From positions 3,360,001 to 3,424,000 of the forward strand of contig NZ_JAVSJA010000001.1 in the NCBI RefSeq assembly GCF_032027425.1: a stretch of DNA of 64,000 bases. The letters run 5' to 3'. Positions 44,405 to 53,352 of this stretch are shown here, piece by piece. The DNA is from Microcystis wesenbergii NRERC-220 (GTDB taxonomy: Bacteria; Cyanobacteriota; Cyanobacteriia; Cyanobacteriales; Microcystaceae). The notes below the pieces were generated by a model. That model had not been told where the DNA came from and did no database searches. It was given only the letters and a program-made list of their open reading frames with translations. Positions within the stretch are counted from its first letter, which is position 1; every line of letters starts with the position of its first letter. Both the position numbers and the translations under genes were made by a program.

Positions 44405-46822
44405 TCAGTTAATCTCCTCGCAAACCACGATCGAAAAACCATTGACTTTATAGTTATCGGCAATTACTGTCCCTTGATCCACAGACCAACAATTATAATT
44501 GGTTTCTGCCCAAGCGGCCGTGTCAATAATTCTTAGCCAACGATAATTATTGGATGATGAGGGAAGACGAAAATCGACCGGCAGATGATACATATTAATT
44601 AACACCAAAAAATCGTGATCGCCGACGGCACTACCATCAATTAAAAACCAAATACAGCGATCATCGGCAGTTAAATCGCTAATACCATTGGGTTTCTTAA
44701 ATAAATAGGTGACATTATTGCCCGCATCGAGAACCATATCACCGTAGCGGCGCTGTTTTAGTGCTATATGATTGTTTCTTAAGTGAGCAATATAAGCGGC
44801 AAAAATAAATAAAGGATTGCGTTCTTCTTGATTAGTTCCCGTGCCAAAATTATTGTGATAAGCTTCCCGATAACCCGTGGGCAGTAGATGGGGTGAACGG
44901 GTGGCAATCATATCATAATTATTCCAAGTGGCCACACTATCAATATTGTAGGGATTATTATTACCATTTTGGCTGCGGCCAAATTCATCGCCCCAGACAG
45001 TCATCGGCACACCGCGAGACAAAAATTGAATCGTCCAAAAGTTGCGTAATCTTTGGCGACGTAAGGCCTGATCGCCCCCAGAATCCCAAGAATCGTTATT
45101 ATTATTGCCGCCATCGGAAGGACCAAAGGGCCAGGGAGTGAGGTTATTTTTGTGGTTATAACTGACCAAATCCATCAGGGTAAAACCATCGTGGGCAACA
45201 ATAAAATCGATCGATTTTTGTGGTCCGCCTTGGTCGTTAAAATTGCAATAATCTCCGTTCACCTGTTCGATGAATTTAAAAGTATTACCATCTCCCTTTA
45301 AAAAACGCCGAATTGCATCGCGATAACGGCCATTCCACTCGCCCCAACCCGTCGGGAAATTCCCCACTTCGTAACCCCAGCTATCCCAAGCTTCGGCGAT
45401 CATTTCCGCATCGTATTTCTTGCCTAATTTCTCGATCTTTTCTAACAAAGTATGTTTAGGGAAGAATTGTTTTTGTTTGCCCCGATCTTCTCGTTGATGA
45501 CTAGAAGGAGTTCGGCCGAGGACGGGGGCCAGATCAAAACGAAAACCATCAACTCCCATGGTTTCTAACCAATAGGTGAGGGAATCAAGAACCAGATTAC
45601 AGGTGACAATATGGGAAAAGTTTAATTGATTTCCGCAGCCTGTCGCCCCATCGACTAGATAATGTTCATCGGTGAGTTGATAGTATTCCACCACATCAAA
45701 ACCACCAAAACTAACAAATCCGGTGACATCGTTGCTGCCCCAATTGCCCCCTTCTCCGGTGTGATTATAGACCACATCGAGATAAACTTCCATACCTTGG
45801 TCGTGGAAAGCTTTGACCATGGCCTTAAATTCTCTGGTCGGTCCCCCGGGGGAGCGATCATAAGCATAACGGCGATCGGGGGCGAAATAACCAAAGGTCA
45901 TGTAACCCCAATAGTTACCGCTGGGGCGATCGTCGGGGTTATTATCGTTAGCGGTTTCTTGGACCGGTAAGAGTTCGATCGTGGTAAATCCTAGCGCTTT
46001 CAGGTATTTGGCCATATAGCCGGCCCCTGCATAAGTTCCTCTGTACTGGTCGGGAACGTTGGCCACTTCCTCAAAACCCCTAATTCCCTTGAGAATATCT
46101 TCTAAACGACTAGCAGAGGGGTGATTGCTTAAACCGCGCACATGGGCCTCATAAATGATCGCTTTTTCGGACCCCAGACGGGGACGAATCCCGGTAGAAG
46201 TCCCATCCGGCGCGATCACAATGCCTTTGGGCGACCATTTACCCGTATCGTATTGCCGCTGGATCACTCCTTTGTAGTCCCCTTCTCCCGTGGCATACAT
46301 TCCCGCATTTTCTCCGGCCGCGATCATGGCCGGGGTTTCAAGGTCGTGGGAAAGTTCTCGCGCGTAGGGATCGAAGAGGACTTTATTGGGGTTAAAACGA
46401 TGGCCGAAATTGTCCACATCTGCCCGAAAACCAGCGTTACTGTGGCCTCTTTGCCATTTTTGATCAAATTGCCAATTGGAACCCCAACAGCGAAAAGCGT
46501 AGTAACTGCCCTGGGCAATACCGGCGATTTTTGCCCGCCATATATCATCATTTCGGTTTTTTGTCAACCAGTAATCATACTTAGCGTTTTCTCCCGTCGG
46601 GCGATCGTAGATTTCCAGAAGAATCTGACTGGCATTTTTAGAATAGACGGCAAAGGTGACACTATCGCCCCGATAATGCGCCCCGAGGGGATAGGTGGCA
46701 TCGGCCCAGAGATGGCTATCTAAGGGCGCATAATTACCAGATTGGGGATGATTTTGACCGATCGCTGGTAACATAAATTGGCGGGATAATATCGCCTTTG
46801 ATAATAGACATTTTTCGCTCAA
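44405..46822 (-). CDS. glgX: Isoamylase-type glycogen debranching enzyme
   Basis: 805 residues if started at 46822; an ATG 16 codons later (46774, MLPAIGQN) is equally plausible. GH13 enzyme hydrolysing alpha-1,6 branches of glycogen. N-terminal CBM48 domain (about 42-190), then the barrel with DVVYNHTGEGG (349-359), nucleophile D430 (GFRFDLAP), acid/base E477 (AEAWDSWG) and D545 (VAHDGFT). The insert with LVDGATGCGNQLN is typical of isoamylase/GlgX. Monocistronic; supports night-time glycogen breakdown. Confidence 0.93.
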   Translation of the reverse strand: MSEKCLLSKAILSRQFMLPAIGQNHPQSGNYAPLDSHLWADATYPLGAHYRGDSVTFAVYSKNASQILLEIYDRPTGENAKYDYWLTKNRNDDIWRAKIAGIAQGSYYAFRCWGSNWQFDQKWQRGHSNAGFRADVDNFGHRFNPNKVLFDPYARELSHDLETPAMIAAGENAGMYATGEGDYKGVIQRQYDTGKWSPKGIVIAPDGTSTGIRPRLGSEKAIIYEAHVRGLSNHPSASRLEDILKGIRGFEEVANVPDQYRGTYAGAGYMAKYLKALGFTTIELLPVQETANDNNPDDRPSGNYWGYMTFGYFAPDRRYAYDRSPGGPTREFKAMVKAFHDQGMEVYLDVVYNHTGEGGNWGSNDVTGFVSFGGFDVVEYYQLTDEHYLVDGATGCGNQLNFSHIVTCNLVLDSLTYWLETMGVDGFRFDLAPVLGRTPSSHQREDRGKQKQFFPKHTLLEKIEKLGKKYDAEMIAEAWDSWGYEVGNFPTGWGEWNGRYRDAIRRFLKGDGNTFKFIEQVNGDYCNFNDQGGPQKSIDFIVAHDGFTLMDLVSYNHKNNLTPWPFGPSDGGNNNNDSWDSGGDQALRRQRLRNFWTIQFLSRGVPMTVWGDEFGRSQNGNNNPYNIDSVATWNNYDMIATRSPHLLPTGYREAYHNNFGTGTNQEERNPLFIFAAYIAHLRNNHIALKQRRYGDMVLDAGNNVTYLFKKPNGISDLTADDRCIWFLIDGSAVGDHDFLVLINMYHLPVDFRLPSSSNNYRWLRIIDTAAWAETNYNCWSVDQGTVIADNYKVNGFSIVVCEEIN

Positions 46823-46897
46823 AGAAATAAGAAAAAAATCTAAAGCTTGCTCCCCCAGAAAAAACGGCTATGCAATTCCTAGTAACTGCTATAGTAA

Positions 46898-47128
46898 TTA
46901 TCTTAGAGAATCCTCAAGAGGATTATATTCTTCGGAGCAGTAGTCAACCATTTGACGTAGAGATAAATTTTCAGATTGTAAACAACCATTTTCTCGGTGT
47001 AAGTCCCATTCAAGATAGGCTAATCTTTCTTTAATTGCTCGATTTTCTGCCGTCAGTAAACTAATTTGGTTAACTAAATCACTGACTAATTTTTCTAGAT
47101 GGTGTAGATTGCTATGGGAATTATACAT
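46898..47128 (-). CDS. Small coiled-coil protein downstream of the Argonaute gene
   Basis: 76 residues from the ATG at 47128, preceded by GAGAGG at ribosome-binding distance; a TTG ten codons earlier would overlap the Argonaute gene. Almost the whole protein is a predicted heptad coiled coil (LEKLVSDLVNQISLLTAENR, then IKERLAYLEW and SLRQMVDY). No recognised domain. It starts 11 bp after the Argonaute stop, so it is very likely the third gene of that operon. It could be an oligomerisation partner, a DNA/RNA-binding accessory or an inhibitor; none of these can be shown from sequence. Confidence 0.7.
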   Translation of the reverse strand: MYNSHSNLHHLEKLVSDLVNQISLLTAENRAIKERLAYLEWDLHRENGCLQSENLSLRQMVDYCSEEYNPLEDSLR

Positions 47129-47139
47129 AATTTTCCTCT

Positions 47140-49383
47140 CTAAAGCCAGAATTGACAATCATCTTCTAATAAACTAGGATAAATTCCTTGTAAGCGTCGA
47201 TAAGCAATAATGTCCGCTCCATACAAAGGGATAGGTAAACGGGGATCTTTGAGAGAACCATAGTGAAGTAAAGTTAATTTTAAGGTAGTGTCAACTAACT
47301 GTTTTAAATTTACTTGCTCTCCTAATTCATGAACTTTTAAGCGCAAGGGACGAGGAACACCTATTTGTTCAGAAACTTGGGACGTGATCAGGATAAATTC
47401 CCGATTTGATAAAGCTAAAGCTAATCCTTTGGAGGGAGCATTTATCTGTTTTTGCTGAAGATTATAAAGTCTAGGACTGCCAGTCTTATAACATTCTACG
47501 AGAATAAATTTAGCATTAATTGCTCTAGCTCTTGCCAGTAAATTTTCAACCTCCTTTCCTTGAAATTTACCATCTCTGTAAATGAGAACTGTCTGATTTT
47601 TTAGTTCAGCTTGCGGTAAACAATTTTCCAGAATCCGTTGAGGAATTTCTTCTCCCTCGGTTAAACTATCTTCTACCCGACAGCGAACAAATTCTCCCTG
47701 TTTGCCATATAGTCGCACACTTGCACAAACATTGAGACTCCCCGGAAGATTTTTTTTAGGCATCCTTCCCACATCTAAACCAATAAAATAATCGGCAATT
47801 TCTAGAGGTTCAGCAAGGACATAGGGTAAATTTCCTAATTTGGCTAGGATTCCTGGGACAACTTGATGGAGAATATTATTATAGTTGCTCTTATTATTTA
47901 AAGTCTTTTCATAAATCATTTGAGTTATAACTCCACGATCCAGAAACTTTTTTTTAATCCAGGAATATAAACTCCCTTCTTCAGTATTATCCGCATTGCG
48001 ATCAGACTGGGGAAGAAATACTAAGGCAATATCTACAGGAATTTCTCCTCGAATTAATTGATCAACTGCTTCTTCCAGTCTAGCTCTTTTTTCGGATCCT
48101 ACACCTTCGACAGAAAAATTTATTTGATTCTCTGGTGGCAAAATAGTCTCAAATTTATAAAGCTTTAATCGGGTTTCTAATTGTTCTCTAAAATCTCCTA
48201 CTTTAAAACTATCTGGTTTGAGAATAGCTAAACGAATTTTACGAGCAGGATCAACATATTCTCGATGACGTTTATATACACCCCCCTTCGATAATCCTTT
48301 GAGAGTTTCTCTTTTTTCTCCCCTTTCTCCCTTACCAAATAAGATAGGAGTTTGCTCAAGAGAAATAGAAGGAGTCCAAAAGACTTCGGGGTATTCTTGG
48401 CTGTTAATACTTCTTTCTCTTAACTGAAAACCAAAGTTATTCAAAGTCTTTTGTGCTTCCTGTTTATACAACTTTAATAGTTCTTGTCGTTTAGCATAGG
48501 AAATTTTTGTTTCCTTTAATAAGTCTCCGTAATTGACTTGAAATAAACTCTCATCCTTATCTGTCATACAGGGTTTTAAAGCTGCCAATGGATAAATATA
48601 CTCCTTGGGATTTTTGCCAAATTGTACCGCCACCACTGGCTGCCCCAGATGAGCTTCTTCTAATTTTCTTCGACTAATTGAACCCGTAGCTTTTTTAAAT
48701 ATTTCCTCTCTTTTTTCCCCAATTGTACCCGCTATTTTAATAATTTTAGCTGTCCCATTGGTTTCTATATCTTTAACCTTTAACCCTACTAATAATTTAA
48801 CAGCATCTTGTCTATAGGGATGATTTTCATAAAATTGTTCTAAATCTCCACTATAGACAATACTACTGTCAACAGTTAAACAAATAGCCGGATCGGTGTC
48901 ATTGATGATTTCTGCCCAAAAATCAACTTCTCTCCTTACCTGTACTTGGTTTTCACTTATCTCACTATCTTTAGGAAAAACTATTGGATAGGAAAATTTA
49001 CCAAATATTTTCAGAATTCTAACTGCTAATTGTGCTGTAACTAAAGCTGTTATCTGAAAGTCTTTTAGCCAATGAATAGAATAATAGTGATCGCCAATAT
49101 CTTCTCGTAAAACCTCTTGAATATCTGATAAAGCTTCTTTCCACTGTTGTAGAGAAGGAATAGATTTTTCATCTTTAGCTAATACCCAAAAACAATTATC
49201 TTCAAAAATAACCACCACAGCAGGAAACTTATGACTGAATTGCCAACTAAAACGATTGCCTATTTTTTTAGTAACTTGATGATTAAACTTAAAACAATTC
49301 AAACAACTATTGTTGAGAGTTAAGGAACTAATTTCACTCAAAAATATTGGAGAGTTGGCTGTGTTAGCTACTGTGTAATTCAT
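47140..49383 (-). CDS. Long prokaryotic Argonaute with intact catalytic set
   Basis: 747 residues: N/L1/PAZ-like half (about 1-390), MID (about 395-525) and PIWI (about 530-747). MID shows the guide 5'-phosphate pocket pattern LYSWIKKKFLDRGVITQM and NNILHQVVPGILAKLG. PIWI shows D537 (IGLDVGR), a candidate glutamate finger E571, D604 (IYRDGKFQGKE) and D724 (LYGADIIAYRR), with spacings close to TtAgo D478/E512/D546/D660. Hence a predicted active long-A pAgo like SeAgo and LrAgo, which use small DNA guides to cleave DNA. It has an AAGGAGG ribosome-binding site and follows the Cas4-like gene by 3 bp. The PAZ domain looks divergent. Confidence 0.93.
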   Translation of the reverse strand: MNYTVANTANSPIFLSEISSLTLNNSCLNCFKFNHQVTKKIGNRFSWQFSHKFPAVVVIFEDNCFWVLAKDEKSIPSLQQWKEALSDIQEVLREDIGDHYYSIHWLKDFQITALVTAQLAVRILKIFGKFSYPIVFPKDSEISENQVQVRREVDFWAEIINDTDPAICLTVDSSIVYSGDLEQFYENHPYRQDAVKLLVGLKVKDIETNGTAKIIKIAGTIGEKREEIFKKATGSISRRKLEEAHLGQPVVAVQFGKNPKEYIYPLAALKPCMTDKDESLFQVNYGDLLKETKISYAKRQELLKLYKQEAQKTLNNFGFQLRERSINSQEYPEVFWTPSISLEQTPILFGKGERGEKRETLKGLSKGGVYKRHREYVDPARKIRLAILKPDSFKVGDFREQLETRLKLYKFETILPPENQINFSVEGVGSEKRARLEEAVDQLIRGEIPVDIALVFLPQSDRNADNTEEGSLYSWIKKKFLDRGVITQMIYEKTLNNKSNYNNILHQVVPGILAKLGNLPYVLAEPLEIADYFIGLDVGRMPKKNLPGSLNVCASVRLYGKQGEFVRCRVEDSLTEGEEIPQRILENCLPQAELKNQTVLIYRDGKFQGKEVENLLARARAINAKFILVECYKTGSPRLYNLQQKQINAPSKGLALALSNREFILITSQVSEQIGVPRPLRLKVHELGEQVNLKQLVDTTLKLTLLHYGSLKDPRLPIPLYGADIIAYRRLQGIYPSLLEDDCQFWL

Positions 49384-49386
49384 GAT

Positions 49387-50217
49387 CTAAACCTCCTTAT
49401 TTGCATAATCACAAATCGATGTAAAAGGACAATAACGACAGGCATAGCCACTTTGGGGCGGGAAAATATGATAAAAATCTTCGGGGTGATCTTTATATTT
49501 TTGTAGTTGTTGCTGATGTTTTTTGGACAGGAAAGCTAGTTCGATTTTAACTGCTTCTATTGCCTCGGAAGACAGGGAGATATTTTCTGAGCTTGTTTGG
49601 GTTTCTAAATTGTAAAAAGAAGCGACAATTTTTTCCTGAGGATAACGGTAACTAGCCGCCAGTAAATAAACATGAGCCTGACGACGATCAAAATTAGATT
49701 GACCAGTTTTCAAATCTAAAATATGTATAGTGTCATCAGCTTCTCTAAAAATACAATCAAAGGCAGCGGACAAATTAAACCGATAGTTACCTTGCTCGAT
49801 AACAATAGGTTCTGGATAACCTTCATCGCCTCTAGATAAATTAATAATCTCTTTATTCAATAAAATTGGTTGTTGATAGTAATTGTTTAAAATTACTAAA
49901 ACCCTGGCTTGAATTTCTGGAGATTCTTGATTTAATTGCAGGATTTCTGCCACTTGTTCCACCCCATCAGAACCGGATAATCTCGCCGGCTCTTGATGAA
50001 ACTCAAAAACTCCTCGTTGTGCCAACTTACCAATTTTTTGCGACTGATTATCTTGCGATATTAATCTTTGGACTTCTGGTTCTTTGTTTCGCGCTTTTTC
50101 AAACCCCCGTTTTGTCTGACAATGCCAATTCTCATAGCCAATCGCCGGTTTAAGCGATCGCCAAAGACTATAGCTCATCGGAGGATCCCAAGGCTTTTTG
50201 GGTAACTGGCAGGACAC
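49387..50217 (-). CDS. Cas4/RecB-like PD-(D/E)XK nuclease with four-cysteine cluster, Argonaute-associated
   Basis: 276 residues from a GTG at 50217 (GAGGG about 9 nt upstream). PD-(D/E)XK core: D154 (AAFDCIF), D168-L-K170 (HILDLKTG) and the QxxxY-type motif Q180-AHVY. Four cysteines suited to a 4Fe-4S cluster: C33, then C260, C263 and C269 (CRYCPFTSICDY), as in Cas4 and AddB. First gene of the Argonaute operon. Cas4-type enzymes resect DNA ends, so it may generate or process guide precursors or degrade targets. There are no cas genes nearby, so this is not a CRISPR Cas4 in context. Confidence 0.88.
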   Translation of the reverse strand: MSCQLPKKPWDPPMSYSLWRSLKPAIGYENWHCQTKRGFEKARNKEPEVQRLISQDNQSQKIGKLAQRGVFEFHQEPARLSGSDGVEQVAEILQLNQESPEIQARVLVILNNYYQQPILLNKEIINLSRGDEGYPEPIVIEQGNYRFNLSAAFDCIFREADDTIHILDLKTGQSNFDRRQAHVYLLAASYRYPQEKIVASFYNLETQTSSENISLSSEAIEAVKIELAFLSKKHQQQLQKYKDHPEDFYHIFPPQSGYACRYCPFTSICDYANKEV

Positions 50218-50273
50218 GATTTTTTCCCTCGGTCAGGATAATGCTAGGATGATACGGCAGTGTTTGCTCTGGT

Positions 50274-50292
50274 GTTGACTAAAATAATCAAC
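50274..50292. promoter_or_regulatory. Operator-like dyad 1 in the Argonaute/XRE divergent promoter
   Basis: GTTGACTAAAATAATCAAC, a 19-bp dyad with 7 of 8 arm positions matched. It lies on the Argonaute-operon side of the 156-bp divergent region, 57 bp from the nuclease start. Its centre is 43 bp (about four helical turns) from dyad 2. Likely bound by the adjacent XRE protein. Confidence 0.65.
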
Positions 50293-50316
50293 GCCAATAA
50301 ACTAACTCTAGCCTAT

Positions 50317-50335
50317 GTTGACTATTTAAGTCAAC
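50317..50335. promoter_or_regulatory. Operator-like dyad 2, overlapping the xre -35 box
   Basis: GTTGACTATTTAAGTCAAC, same half-site as dyad 1 (GTTGACTA...TCAAC). It contains the TTGACT -35 hexamer of the xre promoter, so repressor binding would block RNA polymerase and autoregulate. Confidence 0.7.
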
Positions 50336-50347
50336 CCTTGATATAAT
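50318..50347 (+). promoter_or_regulatory. Sigma70-type promoter of the XRE/ImmA pair
   Basis: TTGACT (50318-50323) and TATAAT (50342-50347) with an 18-bp spacer, 27 bp before the GTG start. A near-consensus promoter placed directly under the dyad. Confidence 0.75.
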
Positions 50348-50373
50348 TTTTTTGAGCGATTGAGAGAAAAGCA

Positions 50374-50730
50374 GTGTCAGAAACATTTGGACAGGTTATC
50401 CGCAAAGCTCGTCGAGAGGAAGAATATAGTCAGAGAGAACTAGCTAAGTTGATTGGGGTGGACTATACCTATCTATCGAAGCTAGAAAATGATCATGCGG
50501 GTTATCCTCCTAGTCAGCAAGTTATTGAGTCCTTAGCGACTCATTTAAAATTAAATGCTCAAACCTTAGGGGAATTGGCGGGACGAATTAGTTCAGATGA
50601 TCAAAAAGTCTTTAAAGAATTAGTTCAAAAATACCAACAAATGCCGATTTTATTGCGTCGCATGAAAGACAATCCCAATTTTGCCAAAAAAATTATTTCT
50701 GAGGCGACAAAATTAGATGAGCAGGAGTAG
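50374..50730 (+). CDS. XRE-family HTH transcriptional regulator
   Basis: 118 residues from a GTG. Helix-turn-helix at about 17-55 (EYSQRELAKLIGVDYTYLSK leads to LENDHAGYPP). The C-terminal half is helical and acidic, possibly the dimer part recognised by the partner peptidase. It is followed after 5 bp by an ImmA/IrrE-type gene. In comparable pairs (ImmR/ImmA, DdrO/IrrE) the peptidase cleaves the repressor after DNA damage or invasion. Divergent to the Argonaute operon with shared dyads, so probably its repressor. Confidence 0.9.
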   Translation: MSETFGQVIRKARREEEYSQRELAKLIGVDYTYLSKLENDHAGYPPSQQVIESLATHLKLNAQTLGELAGRISSDDQKVFKELVQKYQQMPILLRRMKDNPNFAKKIISEATKLDEQE

Positions 50731-50735
50731 ATATC

Positions 50736-51401
50736 TTGGATATTATTAAACCCTATAGTTTTATTCCCAAAGCAGTGATTGAAACTCAGGCAGACGATAT
50801 TCTGAAGAAAGTAAAAGCTCATCGTCGTCGTCCCTTAAAAAATTGCGATATTGCGGAAGCGACGGCCGATCATTTTGATTTGGCTATTGAATGGACGGAT
50901 ATAAAGGCAGATAAAGAGGGAGAAATCGCCGCAATGATTATTCCCACAGAAAAGAAAATTATTCTCAATGAAGATGTAAAATTCTTAAAAGATTCCCAAA
51001 ATTCATCCCTAGCAAAAGAAGGTTTTAAAAATTCGAGTTTAGCCCATGAAATTGGTCATTTTGTCCTTCATATTAATCAAACGGCTGTCTCTAATTTTTT
51101 GGATCGAATCAATCAGGGAGATTCCCTAGAGACAATTCAACCTTTTCTATGTCGGACAGTTGATTCTAGCCAAAGAATTGAATGGCAAGCCCAATATTTT
51201 GCCAGTTGTTTACTAATGGCGATGAGTGAGTTAGAGAAAGCCATCAAGGGCCGTGACTTGACTAAATGGGGACATCTGTATGCGATCGCCGACGAGTTGG
51301 GAGTAACTATTACTAATCTTAGAAGTCGTTTAGAGAGTCTCCATTGGATTAAAGTCGATAAAAAAGTAATTTATCCCGGCAGTAATTTTCCCAAGAGATA
51401 G
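50736..51401 (+). CDS. ImmA/IrrE-family metallopeptidase
   Basis: 221 residues, read from a TTG at 50736 with GGAG 8 nt upstream. Zinc motif H104-E105-I-G-H108 in SSLAHEIGHFVLH; the downstream helix QRIEWQAQYFASCLLM supplies the usual Glu ligand (E-x-Q-A). Family members cleave XRE-type repressors on a stress or foreign-DNA cue. Paired with the preceding XRE gene (5-bp gap). In this setting it would be the switch that relieves repression of the Argonaute operon; that link is inference. Confidence 0.88.
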   Translation: MDIIKPYSFIPKAVIETQADDILKKVKAHRRRPLKNCDIAEATADHFDLAIEWTDIKADKEGEIAAMIIPTEKKIILNEDVKFLKDSQNSSLAKEGFKNSSLAHEIGHFVLHINQTAVSNFLDRINQGDSLETIQPFLCRTVDSSQRIEWQAQYFASCLLMAMSELEKAIKGRDLTKWGHLYAIADELGVTITNLRSRLESLHWIKVDKKVIYPGSNFPKR

Positions 51402-51441
51402 CTTAAATGTTCCGAGGGAGATTTAGCCCGTCTCGATCGAC

Positions 51442-52437
51442 TTATTTACTCATAATTTCGGCGGGTTGCGAGTTAGGAATCGGTTCAAAGTTGTGGTCGT
51501 CAGCCAGATATTCCGGATAGGTGGAGAATTGGGGTAGTATTTCCAGGGTAAAAGCCTCGGCAGCTTTCGATCGATAACGATTCGGGTTAATAATTACCGA
51601 TAAAGTGCGACGTACTTCCACATCTTTAATTCTGGTAGCGTGGATCACGCCCATTTGTAGTTCTTTTTCGATCGCTGTCACCGAGACAAAAGCCGCCCCT
51701 AACCCGGATTGTACAGCATTTTTAATCGCCTCGATCGAGTTAAGTTCCATCTCCACTTTTAAGCGTTTGGTATCGATCTCGCAACGGGTTAAAACCTTGT
51801 CGATGACTTTGCGAATCGTCGATTGGGAATCGAGGGTGATAAATTTTAGTCGATATAAATCCTCTTTTTGAATCATTTCTACCTTAGACAGAGGATGAAA
51901 AATAGGCAGGACTAAAGCCAGTTCATCGTCTGCGTAGGGGATAATCCGCAGGGTTTCTTGTAATTCGGCGGGAACTTCTCCCCCGATAATGGCTAAATCC
52001 ACTTGACCGTTAGAAACGCTCCAAGAGGTGCGACGGGTGGAATGAACTTGTAGCTGTACGGATACTTCTGGGTATTTTTGCCGAAAAAGCCCGATCATGC
52101 GGGGAAGAAGATAGGTTCCCGTGGTTTGGGAAGCTCCGATGATCAGGGTTCCCCCTTGCAGATTTTGTAGATCTTCGATCGCCCGACAGGTTTCTTGACA
52201 GAGAGTGATAATTTTTTCGCCGTAGCTTAAGAGTAGGTGTCCCGCTTCCGTTAATTGGGCTTTCCGACCGCCCCGGTCAAATAACGGCACATTTAGCTGT
52301 TTTTCGAGGTTTTGTACCTGAAGACTGACCGCCGGTTGAGATACATACAGGGTATCTGCCGCCCGTTTAAAGCTTCCTTCGGCAGCGATCGCTTTGATAA
52401 TTCTCAGTTGGTCTAGGGTGAAAGGAATGTCGGTCAT
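51442..52437 (-). CDS. rbcR: LysR-family regulator RbcR (Ycf30-like)
   Basis: 331 residues from the ATG at 52437 ([17 protein letters not shown]); the frame continues 31 codons upstream without family similarity, so the shorter start is chosen. N-terminal winged HTH ([20 protein letters not shown]) and LysR substrate domain with [20 protein letters not shown]. It resembles cyanobacterial and plastid RbcR, which controls Rubisco and inorganic carbon genes in response to metabolites. It sits next to the defence island and marks the return of core genome. Confidence 0.88.
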   Translation of the reverse strand: MTDIPFTLDQLRIIKAIAAEGSFKRAADTLYVSQPAVSLQVQNLEKQLNVPLFDRGGRKAQLTEAGHLLLSYGEKIITLCQETCRAIEDLQNLQGGTLIIGASQTTGTYLLPRMIGLFRQKYPEVSVQLQVHSTRRTSWSVSNGQVDLAIIGGEVPAELQETLRIIPYADDELALVLPIFHPLSKVEMIQKEDLYRLKFITLDSQSTIRKVIDKVLTRCEIDTKRLKVEMELNSIEAIKNAVQSGLGAAFVSVTAIEKELQMGVIHATRIKDVEVRRTLSVIINPNRYRSKAAEAFTLEILPQFSTYPEYLADDHNFEPIPNSQPAEIMSK

Positions 52438-52900
52438 AGAAAGCCTCAAAAACAGCGACAGGAGAAGGGGAGGACAATAGCGACAAATCTTAAGCCAGTG
52501 CCGATAAACACACTGAATTGACAGTACCACACCACGGGGATCAATGCTTCAGGTAGTTCCAGTTATCAGTGATCAGTTACCCGTGATCGGTCGTCGGTCG
52601 TCGGTCGGCGGTCGGCAAAAGGCAAAAGGCAGGAGGCAAAAGGCAGGAGATTATTTCTATTTATTCTCCCCACACCCCACACCCCCGATGTCGGGGGGGT
52701 TGGGGGGCCACACCCCACACCCCACACCCCACACCCGACGCCGTGTACCACTTAATCGTTGTTAACCAAGAATCTTAATGATATTTTAAGATTTTTTAAC
52801 AAACCGCCCCCAGCCGAGATGAACGTATATCCTAGAGGGGAGCGAGTGTAGATTCCTATTCCCGTTCGATCGCCCGCTAATTCTCTGGAGATCAGCATTC
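52438..52900. other. Intergenic region with several heptamer arrays
   Basis: Runs of GGTCGTC (52590-52616), AAAAGGC/AGGAGGC (52617-52648) and ACCCCAC (52668-52740) in sequence, broken by a GGGGGG/CCCCCC-type hairpin around 52683-52705. The promoters of rbcR and of the following membrane protein must lie at the two ends. No gene seen. Confidence 0.7.
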
Positions 52901-53185
52901 ATGCTTACTTTGCTCCGTTCCCTGCTATTTTCCACCCTATTAAGTTTTGTTGCCCCCGTCCTCTTGGTGGGTTCTATTTTAGCTGCTTTATTCGCCACCA
53001 GTCACGTCCCCGGCTTTACTTGGGTTTCTCAGACCGGTTTTAGCCAAATCCTGCAATTTTTAACCATTTTCGGCGGCGGTTATCCCCTACAAGGAATGTT
53101 CACCATCGCTGTCACCTTTGCTTTTGTTGGCAGTTTATTCGATTTATTTAACTTTTACGTCTATCAAACCAATCGGGGACAGTGA
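52901..53185 (+). CDS. Small two-TM membrane protein, unknown
   Basis: 94 residues with TM helices at about 12-32 and 64-87 and a loop with HVPGFTWVSQTGFSQILQ. Short membrane proteins of this pattern are found in cyanobacteria, but I cannot name the family. Codon use and start are good. The stop codon TGA (53183-53185) lies at the very edge of a MITE, so the C-terminus may have been set by the insertion. Confidence 0.7.
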   Translation: MLTLLRSLLFSTLLSFVAPVLLVGSILAALFATSHVPGFTWVSQTGFSQILQFLTIFGGGYPLQGMFTIAVTFAFVGSLFDLFNFYVYQTNRGQ

Positions 53186-53287
53186 GTAGTCGTGCAAAAT
53201 AAATTTCCTAGTGAAGATAGGCACTCTTGCAAGAGGCAAGAGGCAAGAGATGGTTAGATATGTGTAATTAATTTTGCTTAGGTACGT
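53183..53287 (-). mobile_element. MITE family C, copy 2 (inverted)
   Basis: TGAGTAGTCGTGCAAAATAA on the left and GCTTAGGTACGTA on the right, the reverse orientation of 33067-33164. The core carries GCAAGAG heptamers. The left edge contributes the stop codon of the preceding gene. Confidence 0.75.
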
Positions 53288-53352
53288 AACCGGCAAAGGG
53301 TGATGTTGACTGTCTAGAATGGGAATGAGGTTTTTATGGGATCGAATCGTCT

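Noticed and set aside
49387-50217. The Cas4-like gene as part of a CRISPR-Cas locus
   Set aside because: No cas1, cas2, effector or repeat array lies anywhere in the window; its partner is the Argonaute gene.
50274-50335. Two similar GTTGAC...GTCAAC units as the start of a CRISPR array
   Set aside because: Only two units, each a dyad sitting on a promoter, with no spacer-repeat periodicity beyond them and no cas1/cas2 nearby. An operator pair explains them better.
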